Source: Raphanus sativus
Lineage: Eukaryota > Streptophyta > Magnoliopsida > Brassicales > Brassicaceae
Direction of reading: 5' to 3'
Assembly: GCF_000801105.2 (NCBI RefSeq)
Contig: NC_079515.1
Coordinates: forward strand, 25,133,407 to 25,197,406
Length of the DNA: 64,000 nucleotides
Under the pieces are notes generated by a model. It was not told the origin of the DNA and searched no databases. It saw only the letters and a list, made by a program, of their open reading frames with translations. Below are positions 13,148 through 24,811 of this stretch, in pieces (the stretch's first letter is position 1; each line of letters starts with the position of its first letter). The translations under genes were made by a program, and so were the position numbers.

Positions 13148-13740
13148 TGTTAGGTTTAGCTTTTCGATTCAGTAAACGATTTGAGATCTTATCGATGCTG
13201 TTGTTGTTTGATTTGCAGGTAAACGAGTAAAGAAAAAACGTAAACGCAATCAACACACAAGATTTGTTAACCTGGACTTCGTTTCCTACTGTCCGGGGAG
13301 AGATCGGAGCTCTCAACTGATCACTATAAGCGTTTGAATCAAGTACAAAGTCTCGGTATCTTTCAACACAAGTAAAACGGATCACACCGAGTTCTATGTG
13401 CAAAGACTACCTCTGAAATACACCACTGGTAATCAGATTCTCCGTTGGATAGATCGCGATCAGCTCTCCACCGTCTCCGTCGCGATCGTCTCCGAGATAA
13501 GACTCTTCTCCTCTTGATTCTCTTTGCTCTGATCTGTAACTAACCCTGTTACACTCGCTTGCCACTTGACTTGTGATGATGATGAAGCTGATATAGCTTC
13601 ATTAATCAATACCTCGTCGTTTTGACTAATAGGCCGGCTGCTTGCTTTTCAGGTGACGACGTGAAGCCCACATCAATTACCCGAAACCCATATGAAGCCC
13701 ACTTCCGTTTTAGATCAGCTGGATGCGACAAACATTCACA
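13148..13740 (-). repeat. 5' LTR of the copia element
   Basis: 593-bp LTR nearly identical to 7964-8556. Being on the minus strand, it is the upstream LTR and should carry the element promoter. Confidence 0.95.
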
Positions 13741-14227
13741 ATTCTTTATTACTAGCTAGCATGCTATCATAATGACTTGTGGAAACGTACATAAGAACCT
13801 TTCTAATTGGTTTTGAGAACAAATCATGTCTGTGATTGAAAATGAAGCTATGTGCGTTTAGATAATTAATTTGGCTTTACATCAATAACACGGATAAGTT
13901 ACATGTTCACTAAATAAATCAAGCGTAAAATACAAGTACGTATAGATTGTCACTACGAACGAAGCAACAGATGAAATCATGCAGAATGATTAAAACATTA
14001 TAACTATTTTTTTAACCTGCCCGTAAAAATCGAAGGTTTAATCAATATTTTTTTTTATTTTTTTTTTTAGGTTTAATCAATACTTAACCGGTAAATACAT
14101 AGGGAGTAGAGTAGCAGCTAAAAGTCCAAACACACATTTAACATTTTGGGTGATAACGAGATTATACAAGTTCGTCCATAAATTACAAGCTCGACAGTAA
14201 TAATCAAACTATGAAACAAGAGTCACA

Positions 14228-14464
14228 AATGGGCTTTTTGGATTTACAAGGTTGGGCTTAAAGTGTGAGATTGTGAAATGAAATCTGAACCGATCTAGTT
14301 CCGATAGTTTTCCAAAGAACTGATTCGAACCGAACCAGCCCATCCCAATTGACAAAAACAAACGCACTTTAAACGGTGAAAACGCTAATTTATGTCATAA
14401 AACGCATAAAGCTTTAAAACGTTTCAACTTTCAAGAATAAAAAAAAACTAACCTAAAACCCTAA
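14228..14464 (+). promoter_or_regulatory. NOC2 promoter with telo-box and site II-like motifs
   Basis: AAACCCTAA at 14456-14464 is a telo-box. TGGGCT/AGCCCA motifs occur near 14231, 14265 and 14337. Telo-box plus site II is the known arrangement in plant promoters of ribosomal-protein and ribosome-biogenesis genes. A 5'-UTR intron (about 14567-14708) probably follows, since a GTAAAGTC donor and a GGCACAG acceptor bracket it. Confidence 0.6.
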
Positions 14465-14719
14465 AACCTTTAGCGCCGCGTTATCTCACTCTCAACATCC
14501 TCCCCTTCTCCTCTCAGACCAAACCTCTCTGAAGCACCCTCTCTCGCTTGCTTTTGTCTCTAAACGGTAAAGTCTCTTCCTTTACTTCTCCAAGTTCGTT
14601 AAAACCTAATAATTTGTAAACTGTAAAGTCGTAAACTTTACCTTAGATTCAGAACTCGAATTTAACGACCTCGTTACTGAATCGTTATGTCATATGTGTT
14701 GGCACAGTTTGGTTTTAAA

Positions 14720-17437
14720 ATGGGTAAGCTTGGGAAGAAAGCTAGAAAATTTGCGAAGAAGAATCTCCAGTCTGTTGAGAAGCGTTACAGGAAGCAGAAA
14801 CCCTTTCTCAAACGCAAATTCGCTAAAAGTATGTTCCTTTTGACTTACTTACTTTGTTTACGGTAGTGGAGAGAGAGAGAGAGAGAGAGAGAGAGTCAAT
14901 GGTGTTTCTTGCAACAGTTTGAGAAAGTTAGGATCTTGTCTAAAGTCTATGTTTTATTAACTTGTGTGATTGATTTGTTTAGGAGACGCGCGTCGATATG
15001 CAGAAGATGAAGAAGAAGAAGAGAAGATGGTAGAACAGCCACATAAGAAGAGGTAAAAAAAAGTACAAATCCTTTTCACTCAAACAGCTGGCTCAGTAAT
15101 GTTTCTTATCTTTGCGTTACATTGATTTTCGCCTATGTGTGTTTACAGATGTATTGAAGAAAATCCTCAGGACATAGTCATAGATGCTGTGTTTGACAAA
15201 GATGAAGGTGGAGGAGCTCTCGACGGTGTTGATTCAGATACTGATGGTTATCTCCCTGAGGTACTCTTTTAACTTTGGGGTTGTTTGTTTGATGAAGTTT
15301 CTCTGTGATGGTGGTACCAAGTATTCACAGTGTTTTCTTGTGTGTTCAGGACTCTGACTTTACAAATGCTATTGTGAATGGAACACAAGGTAATAACCTC
15401 TACCCTATGTTGCTTGTCTTCTTGATGTTTTCTTCTTTACTGTTTGACTCAATAGACAAGTTCTCAGGTAAAACCAGTGAAACGGAGCTTAAAAAGAAGA
15501 CCAGGAAGCTTGGTAGGTTGAATAAAAAGGTACTAAACTATTTGAGACAATTGTAACAGTTGTTTGTACTATGTTTAGATTTTGTAACATGCTCGTCTTG
15601 TTTTGTTTCAGCAAAGTGAATCAGATGCAATGAAGCTTAAAGTACTCTCAGGATCTGTTTTAAGCTCTTGCTGTAACCTAGTTGACGAGGAACAGTCTGT
15701 TCAAGCGTTAACCAGTCTGTTGAACTGGTACCGAGCTGCGTGTCTTTACGGACAGGAGCCATCAGGAATCACAAGCCCTGATACATTCTATGACATAGAA
15801 GACAGCGACACGTTCGCCAATGTCTTGGTCTTTGTCCTCCAGAAAGCCGATCACACTTTCAGGAGCATTCTTGGATTATCAGGCTCTGCTAACAAGGAGA
15901 AGATTCTGAAGCTGAAGAACAACCCAAAATGGGATAGTGTGGAACCGCTGATCAGATCTTTCTTTAGAAGTACCATGCGTCTTGTCAAGCAGGCTTCTGA
16001 TTTGGAGATTACAGTCTTTGCCCTCACTCAACTTAGAGTTTCTATTGTGTTCTTCGCCGCGTTTCCAGAGCTGCTGAACAAACTGATCAAGGTAGAGAGA
16101 TTCATTGACAGTTGTTTATTTACACTCTTAAAGCTTATTTGAGGAAGGTCATGTTTTAATTGTGTTCATCTGTGCAGCTTTCTATTGATCTGTGGGTAAC
16201 CGGTGAAGAGACTCTATCACAGCAAGCTTTTCTAATCTTGAAAGACATCAGTAAGGTGTTTAACTCAGAATGCTTCGACGCCTGCTTCATCAACATGTAC
16301 AAAGCCTTTCTACATGACTTTGATACTCCAAAGGCAGATTCAGAAAAACGTCTGCCTCTCCTCAGAGATTCTCTTGTCGAGATCTGCTCTCAAGATATGC
16401 AGAAGTCTTATACTAAAGCCTGTGTTTCCATCACACAGCTTGCCAAGTTACTGAAGATGGCTCTCGCTACAAAGAACAAGGTGCTGCTTAGTATCTGCAA
16501 ATTCTTTCTTCTACTTGAAAATTTTCTTAGTTTCTTTCAATTTTTGTAAGCAGGAAGCTGTGGAGAAGATACATAGCGGACACTACACAAGTTGCCTTGA
16601 TCTCTGGGTGAGTTTTATAGCCGCCAACGTTCAGGATTCTGATCTCCAGTCTCTGCTTTATACTGTAATCCAAGTCATCAATGGAGTTGCAACACTGTTT
16701 ATTGGACCACGGTACCTGCTCCTAAGGGTTAAATGTATTCAATGGCTCAATCACCTCTCTCGTGCAAGCGGTATATTCATTCCAATAACTTCTCTGGTGT
16801 TGGATATGTTGGAATATAAAACCACTAACGACGGTGAAAAGCAGAAGAAGAAGAAGCTTGAAGCTGTCTCAACAGTGAAGGTTCGAAAGATTCTTTCCAT
16901 TGTAGATTCCATATCATCTCTTTGGGTAAAAGCTAATAATAGATTCTTTGTATTTTGCAGCTGCCTAAGAATTGGTTAAAGTCTCAAAACTTCAAAGAAC
17001 AGTGTATCTTCTCTGTGATTGAGCTCCTTGCGACCCACTTTGCTCAATGGAGCTTCCACATATCGTTTCCAGAGCTTGCTACTATCTCCATTATGAGGCT
17101 GAAGAAGTTTAACGAGAGAAGCACTATGGAAGGGTTGAAGCGTGTGGTGAAACGCTTTATCGAGCAGGTAAAGCAACAACCAAAACCAAACCAATCTTGG
17201 CTTTGAGATCATTCTTGTTCTGAGACTTGTGTTTTTGTTTTGTGTTGTGTTGTTGTTTAGGTGGAGATGAATATTGAGTTTGTGCAAATGAAGAGAGATG
17301 AAGCGGCTTTCTCTCCAAACGATCAACAAGCGATAGAAACGTTTCTTCAGCTTGAGAAGAGAAGCAAGACTGCTCCATATACACAATACTACCAAAGCAT
17401 CATAGACAGAGGTCTTGGAACCAAAGTGAAGAAGTGA
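14720..17437 (+). CDS. RBL: Nucleolar complex protein 2 family (REBELOTE-like)
   Basis: Ten coding exons: 14720-14828, 14983-15052, 15149-15260, 15350-15389, 15468-15529, 15612-16091, 16178-16480, 16554-16925, 16961-17167 and 17261-17437. They give 643 residues with every phase consistent. The end of exon 8 could instead be 16880, which is also in phase; I chose 16925 because the donor is better and the added residues fit the family. The N-terminus MGKLGKKARKFAKKNLQSVE is strongly basic, then an acidic stretch, then the helical Noc2 domain (about residues 150-630). Noc2 proteins work with Noc1/Noc3 in maturation and export of pre-60S ribosomes. The Arabidopsis homologue RBL also acts in floral meristem termination. 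The symbol rests on the neighbouring genes. Confidence 0.93.
14868..14895. repeat. (GA)n microsatellite in NOC2 intron 1
   Basis: About 14 GA units within the first coding intron. Confidence 0.9.
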
Positions 17438-18440
17438 GAGAGGTTAAGTGTGGGGGGAATAATCATTAATACAGTTTTTGGTTTTGCAACTCATATGGTT
17501 AAAAGCAGAGGGAAACATTTTTTGTTGTCGTTTAGATTTTGGATTTTTCATGAATTATTTTTCAGAAACATACAAAACATTAATGCAATTAGTCTATTCA
17601 GATTAAAGTTATTTTAATTTCAGAGATTTTCTTTTGTCAACATTTCAGAGATTATTGATTTGTTCTTTCTTCGTGGTTGATTGGTTCGCTTTATCTTCCT
17701 ATTTTATCTTTATTTATTTTTAAAGCACTAAACTTTAACTTTATTTTTGTTAGTCAAAGCCTACAACAAATTACTATTAACTTTTACCAATCATGCTTTA
17801 GATTTATTTTTAAAGCTATAGCAAAAAAAATTAAAGCAAATTTTTTCTTATGATTTTTAGGCAAAAAAACCTACATCCTTATTTTATAGGCTGTAGAAAT
17901 TTTAAAATGAAAAAACTATTTATGATATCAAATAAATTAGATAATCATAATAAAAATATTTATAAATATTTTATTTTAATTCTAGGTGTTTTCAAAACTG
18001 TTGAAATATTTTATATAACATAAAATATTATTTCTATATCATATTTTAAATAACAGTAAACTTTGATAATTTATAAAAATCATTAATATAAATTATTTTA
18101 GTTGATAAAAATAATTATTTTATATATACATCACATATTTTATTTTCAAATATCTACAATATATAACCTACACCTACAACAAATTTAACTACAGCAAAAG
18201 TCTCTGAAAAAAATCTACAGCAACAACTTTACATCTACAACAAACTTACCTACAACTAAACTATTACAGCTAAATTTTCATAGCCACAGTCGAACCAATC
18301 ACCCATTTTATCGCTAAAGAAAATCTTTTTCTCAGCCTGTAATGTATTGAAGGACTATTACTTTATTCCATCTGTCTTAATGCGATAAAATTTCATTAAA
18401 TACATGATAGCTGATTAACGAGTTAAAATAGCTTCATAAC
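17438..18440. repeat. Degraded dispersed repeat, first of two copies
   Basis: From about 17740 to 18310 the AT-rich sequence is littered with ctacagc/tacaac motifs. It is colinear with 57690-58130: both contain atatcaaataaatta, a block with ctttgataatttataaa, and the series tacaacaaatttaactacagcaaaa. This looks like an old non-autonomous DNA transposon family. The first 300 bp after the NOC2 stop should be 3' UTR. Confidence 0.6.
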
Positions 18441-19150
18441 TAGGGGTGTCAAAATGAGTTACAACTCATGAGTTAGCTAAGCTCACCTCATTTTTTCATG
18501 AGTATGATCACTATATTTTAGGCTCATTTAATAAATGAGTCTAATGATCGAGCTTAAAAAAGATCACGAGTTATATGAACGATCGTTAATGAACATTAGC
18601 TGACTCATGAGCTCGTTCATTTCTTATGGAAAAAGATAATTTTTATATTTATCATATTTATCTTTAAAACTAAAATGTAAAATATACATAAGTAATATAG
18701 GAGTAAAACTTTTAAAAGTTATCTATACTTTTTCCGAAGAAAGAAAAAAGAGACTATCATGTTTAGAAATTATCAAAATCTTCTATATAAACCCACGTTA
18801 ACCATATCATCTCTCACAAATTTCATTGATCTCAAATTTGACATACATCTCCTCTCACTTTGCTTATCGTAACTCAGAACTCACGGTAAATTATTTATGA
18901 TTAATAGTTTTATTAAATTTTGAATAATACTATAGAAGTAATTTTATCGATATTTAATTTAATATAGTTATAATTATTTTGTGTTAGATCACGAGTTATC
19001 TCATTTAACTCATGATCTAGATGATCCGAGTACGAGTTTACATATTGAAGCTCATATAATAAATAAGCTGATCTGAGCTAACTCATGAAAGAGCCGAGCT
19101 TACTATGAGCTGAGCTGAGCTGAGCGAGCTAGCTCATTTTGACACCCCTA
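18441..19150. mobile_element. Non-autonomous hAT element, perfect ends
   Basis: The terminal inverted repeats TAGGGGTGTCAAAATGAG and CTCATTTTGACACCCCTA are perfect over 18 bp. TTCATAAC is duplicated exactly on both sides (18433-18440 and 19151-19158), the 8-bp hAT signature. The 710-bp body has many gagct/catgagtt subterminal repeats and no transposase frame. Confidence 0.93.
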
Positions 19151-19158
19151 TTCATAAC

Positions 19159-22100
19159 CAAAAATCCAAGGTCTAGTGTGGGACGTTAGTGTCACATCGA
19201 TTATAATATTGTTTAATAACTTAGTTACCATTTTGTTGCTTTTAGAGTACTTCTTTACTGTATATATAGAATAATTATTATGATGTAATAAGTACCTAAC
19301 TTCAGAGGAGGACTTAAATAAAACGCAGTCTGACGAGATTCTTCTGCAAAATTTAAAGCACAATGGGTTTCTCAGAGTCTCCACGACGAGATAAGTTCAG
19401 TACAATAACTCCTCAAAAAAATTAACGAGTGAGAGGCGATTGAATTATTAGAATATATTTGGATTTGCCCAATAAATTTCTATACAACATTTATTTTTTA
19501 GAATAGCATGTACTTCTTTTACTTGGTCTTGTAAATGAAGATGTTTTCTTTTTGTCCGCTTAAATAAAGATGGTATTGGTACACATATAAGTGCAAGTTC
19601 TGTTTGCTTTTAGTTTGTTACATAGTTAAAATTGAGTTTTATACAGTATAAAATAGTGAATTATATATGGTCACTTAACACCAACTCGGTTGTAATGTGT
19701 CTCTCAATGTAAGAAAATATGTTGCAAATACACATCTTGCCAATGAGATTAAGAAATCAATTTGGGAAGGAAAGTTTAAAACATCACTAAGATCAATATT
19801 CAACTAGGAACTTTATTTTGATTTTTTAAGGGGGCGGATCTTCGAAATAAATGTTTGATGATGAGTTACTCCAACAAAAAATCTCAAATACATCTTTATA
19901 TCTTTTTGCACATTAAAATTGTATAATTTTTTTTTCGGAACACAAAAGAAAATTGTATAAATAAATTACAAAATACACAATGCAAATCACACGAGAGAAA
20001 AATTACACATACATAATATTTCTATTTTTGTTATTCTTAAATAATTTAGATTTTAATTTAAACATATTTATATATTTTATGTATGTATATATATCATATA
20101 TATTTAAATAATATGTAACTGAAAGGATTAAAGTGACACAAAAAAATAATTTAGTAAAATTATATGCAAGTTACATAACTATACTAAGGAAAATTAAAAG
20201 TAAATATGTTTTGAGGTTTTAAATAGTAAAACCTAAATATTTGAGGATGTGGAGATTTGTTGTAGAATCAAAAATCTCAAAATTTAAGAATTTGAAAATT
20301 TGTTGGAGGTATTCTAATTTAGTCTTTTATCTCTTTGACCTACTACGATAATTTATAGCGAATAGTATTCGTTTATAAGAAATCATAATGTATGCATTGT
20401 TTGTGAGTAAAACTGGTTTAGCTTTACGAAAGAGATCAAACAATTAGAATCACTCTACAAATCTCCCTGCAGAAAGAAAAGTAACAGAAAAAAGTGAGAC
20501 CTACTTTTGAATTTTCCACTAATATTTATAAAATTCTTGTTGTCAATACAGAACTACAATAAGCAAAAAAAATATAGCTTCTTACATAAATAAATCAAAA
20601 TTTCGGTTATATCTGATGTGCGAAATTAAATCTTATTGTTTTGGACATTTACATGGATATGAATCTTTGTTTTCTATCTATTTAAATAACTGGAGAAAGA
20701 ATCTATCTATGAAATGCATTTCTTCTCAGAGATTAGTCTAGGTTATACCATAGCTTCGGGACACCTCCGTATTAGTTCAAAAAAATTTGGGTTTTGTTTT
20801 CACATCGCACGAAGAGTTTTAAGCAATGTGAATAATTTATTGTCAATATCAATAGGATTTTTCCATTAGGAGATATAACTAACAGATCTAAGTCAACAAT
20901 CACAAAATGACTAAATAACGACGATCCAGTTGAATCAACTCAAACACAATATATGCAGGATATAGACATGATCTTATCGTTAAAAAGAATTCCTAACAGC
21001 ACAATCAAAAAGAAAAGATTAAAAAGAACTCTAGCAAATGTTGAGATAAAAAGGGTAAGATGTTGAAGCAGCAATGTAAAAAATACAAGATAAGATAGTT
21101 AAGTTATGTGGTTCATATATCGGTTTCTTATAATGTATCTCATATTGTACTTATAAAATTGAAAATTCATAAGAGAATTAACATACTTTCACTGTTTTCC
21201 ACTATTTAAAAAAAAGATAACGGTATGGTAATTGAAAAAAGACCTAGTATTAGTAATATGGATATTATGGACATAGTATGTCATCTTATCATGTAATTAA
21301 CTGACATTGGTAAGAAATTTAAAGCAGTTGGCAGTAGGAGCGCTGGAGAGGAAGGGAAAAGAGGTATACGAGGAGACAGACGCAGAGGGTGAGAGCCCTA
21401 AAGCGTTTTCCAAATGAAGAAAGCTAATAAGAATAGGCCATATATATTCAGAGTAATCATAAACTCTCACTTTTGTTTGTTCTGTAAATTGTCAGCTAAA
21501 TTTAAGGGCTACACAAACCTACGAAGTACCATCTTACACTGAAAGCATTTAATGTGTCATTACCCACTTCCTATATGTATTTTAGAGACGAGCTTATAGA
21601 TCAATCTCATATTATACGAAAATATCATCTATATATTTGTCGGCAGCAGATATTCCAAAGTATTCCTATACATAGGAAAAAGCCATTTGCACAAAAGAAA
21701 TTGATTATGGTTATGTGGGTTATCCTCAACTTTTCTCTGATTATCACTTATATAGGCTCCTATCACTTTATATATTTCAAATTTTATATACTAAGATACC
21801 TAAAGAATATGCGAGGACATTAGCAAGTGGAACTGATACATTCGACCTTGATATTGTTAACAAAGATGATATATATGTAGTAGGAAAATTTTCATTGTTG
21901 TAAAGTTAACACATCAAGTATATTTAATTTTTTTGTTGCATAACATTTTAAATAATTTAAACTCTTTGCTCAAAAAAACATTGTAAATAATTTGACATGG
22001 CCCTAGTTATTAGTTATAGAAAATAATAAAGGAAGTATTGGTGTACACATGACAACAATATATAAAATGATATGAAGAGATGGATGTGACGATAAAAAAT

Positions 22101-22709
22101 TAAAAAGAAATAAAGGGGTCCCGTACGAGGAGGAGGATTAGCCTCTTTGGCTCCACTTCTCATGACTCCGTACCAGCGGGCAACTGCAACCACGTCAATG
22201 TCCCATCTACTCTGTCTTCGTGTTGCCCTTTTTTTATTCTTCAACTTGGTACGTCCCATTTTATTATACGCACTCACTTATGTTTTCTTATAAATATCTG
22301 CGTAATTACAAACTTTTTATCTGCATACAGGCAGCAATAGGGTTCTGTGCAATAGCAACCCTCGTTTCTCCCCCACATGTCTCTGACACTAAATTTTTAG
22401 TATTGACAAGAAATAATCTGGACTTTATTCGATTGTAATAGCTATATATATCTGTGTGTGTTCTTTGTATAACCGGAACTCTAAGACGAGTCCATATCTT
22501 AGGAACCATGTGTACTATTCAATAAAGATTAGTTAATCATATAGACCCAACAACAGTGTAGGCAAGGCAACTTTATAATTTTCTCGTTATATAGGTCTTT
22601 TTGGATCATCATAGAGATAGAACCATGAGGTCCTTTATAATACATAACACACGTGAGAAGTTGTACGAACAATTGCTTAACTAAGGGATCCCTCTTAGCT
22701 AAACATATA
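19159..22709. other. Long AT-rich intergenic region
   Basis: No gene is supported. Short stretches near 21320-21410 and 22110-22250 are richer in G+C than their surroundings but have no coding signature. They could be remnants or regulatory DNA. Confidence 0.4.
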
Positions 22710-23002
22710 GACCATGTCCATCTTTTAGATACCCATAGAGTATCTTAAACAAAACAAATACTAAAATGTAATTTAATAGTTTAATTTTTAGTACATAAAG
22801 AAAAATAAAATCAATCAAATATGGACATGTATGCAATAGATATTTCAAGAGTATCTCACAAGTTTTCTTTTTTTTTTGCTAAAAATAGTATCTTACAAGT
22901 TCTCAAATAAGATACTCTTGACATTCTCTCTCTTATTTTTGTATTTTATGATCAAAATGTTATTTTAAAAACCCAATTAAGATACTCTTAATGAAATAGC
23001 TC
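22710..23002. mobile_element. Possible MITE, imperfect ends
   Basis: The left end GACCATGTCCATCTTTTAG loosely matches GAGCTATTTCATTAAGAG read inward from the right. The body contains several copies of agagtatctta in both orientations. The left target duplication is not clear. It abuts the MITE at 23006. Confidence 0.4.
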
Positions 23003-23005
23003 TAA

Positions 23006-23512
23006 AGACATTTACAATGGGTTTACCTCGTTTTTTCCTCAAAATGAGTTTGTATTTTCATCCAATAGCTTCTCTCATTTTTTTCTCTCAAAAAAATATT
23101 TCAAGTATATTATAATATTGTTAATTCCAAAATTTTTATTATTTTATAAATTTACAAATTTAACACAAATACAGTTTAATTTGAACGAAATCTTCATTAT
23201 ATACAATTTAGTTTCTAAAAGAGATATAGTGATTTAAATAAAGTTATAGTTATGTTACTAAAGTATTAATAATTGATCAAAAGTATAAAACATAAATATT
23301 AACTTTTAAGATATAAAATAAAATCATATAAAAGTTTAAGAACTTAATTATATATTAAAAATTTATCATTAAAATAAGTTTGTGAATAGTGTTCTCTCAA
23401 ATTTGATTTTTTTTTGTTAATAAATCGTTTTTCTCTCAAAATAATATACTATTGAAAAATGCATTCCTTCTTTTTGATGTTTTACTCAAAATGAGAGACC
23501 ATTGAAATAGTC
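23006..23512. mobile_element. MITE with TAA target duplication
   Basis: The left end AGACATTTACAATGGG and the right end CCATTGAAATAGTC are imperfect inverted repeats, and CTCAAAATGAG recurs near both ends. TAA flanks both sides (23003-23005 and 23513-23515). No coding content. Confidence 0.6.
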
Positions 23513-24811
23513 TAAAGGGTCCACACCTTTTTCCGTAACATGTAAATTGGCAAATACTTTGCCTCTAAAACAGAAATATGAATGAGTATGAAAAAACGAA
23601 TAGGAACAAAACTAAAAGAATGAAAAAGAATATTTATTACTTTTATTTCATATCAATTTTGATAAATAATATTTTTGTTCTATGACTATTTAAAATTTAA
23701 AGAATCAAACGAAACAAAAGCTCTCCAAATGAATAGGAATTGATCATTCTCATTAGTTATCTATGTCACCATTTGGACTCTTTATTTTGTTACCACAATC
23801 TTTGTAGATGTGATCAGCAAGATTTCATAAAAAGGGTCTACTGCGAACACAATCCCCCCCCCCCCTCATTCCATTCATTTGTAGCGAATTAATGAAAACC
23901 TTTAATCATATTTTCATGCGGAGCACTAAATTCGAACTAGAATTCATTAATTCTAAACAATGAAACCTTAACCGAGTCCGATAAATTTACTTAGACTCTT
24001 ATCGTTTAGTAGTTACTGCTGAACTAGTTGTTGGTGCCTTCCCGTAGTCTGTTCAAACAAGGGATAACTTTTTGCAATACAATTCTCCTAAATTAGCAAG
24101 CCCAAAAATTGAAGTAGGGGATTAGTTTACATGTGAAATAATAGGTCCTTAAAAGCTTTTAGCTCAACAGCAGGCCTAATCAAAGCATCATAAGATTTAA
24201 TGAAATCAGTCATTTTTTAAAAGGAAGTCTACTGGTCAAAACAAAAACAAATTTAATATGTTAGGGTTATTTGAAGTTAGGATCTACAAAACACCACAAA
24301 AAGCTGGGACATTTATTTTGAAGAAGACGTCCGTGTATCTTCAGAGGAAAATATTTAAAGTATTAATTGAACACATTAAATTATAATTACTGGTACATAT
24401 TTTGCAAAGGAAAAAAACGAGTATTTGAGGTCTAACAAAGATGGCAGCATTCCGTGGCAAGGTTTTGTATGTCGTTTATAAAGAGGGCAGCATTCCGTGA
24501 CAAGGGTTAGTCATAGGCCAATTTTTTAAAAAAGTTTTACTAAAATTGTTTGCAATGACTAATATAAAAAATGTTAAATAAAATTTTAATAGAAAAATTT
24601 ACTCAAAATAATCATAACATTTCATAAAATATCTTTCTAAAAAAAAAAACATTTCATAAAATATAAACAATAACATATTCAGAAGAAGTAAAATATCTTT
24701 GCAAATATACACATAATTGTAGTTAATCAGTTTTTAGAATCACATCGTGATTGTAGAAAAAAACCTTAAAATATTAGTGGTAGTTTTGATTTAAGTTTGA
24801 ATAAGAACTTA
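23513..24811. other. AT-rich intergenic region
   Basis: No gene. It contains a run of 12 C at 23854-23865 and a two-copy imperfect direct repeat (ggcagcattccgtg at about 24444 and 24487). Confidence 0.5.

Larger units (their letters stand above)
7964..13740 (-). mobile_element. Full-length Ty1/copia LTR retrotransposon
   Basis: Two 593-bp LTRs (7964-8556 and 13148-13740) begin TG and end CA. ATTCT flanks both sides (7959-7963 and 13741-13745), a 5-bp target duplication. By eye the LTRs differ at only two positions (near 8096/13274 and 8361/13545), so the insertion is recent. On the minus strand the primer-binding site complementary to initiator-Met tRNA follows the 5' LTR (13134-13145), and a purine-rich tract ending AAGGTGGAGTT precedes the 3' LTR. 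One gag-pol frame fills the interior. Confidence 0.96.

Noticed and set aside
16976..17395. Antisense reading frames over NOC2 exons
   Set aside because: Shadows of the well-supported plus-strand exons.
21320..22250. A hidden gene in the G+C-richer patches
   Set aside because: No frame has domain-like or biased protein sequence and no plausible exon chain could be built.
23854..23865. Twelve-C run as a functional motif
   Set aside because: A homopolymer without flanking structure; may even be a sequencing-length artefact.
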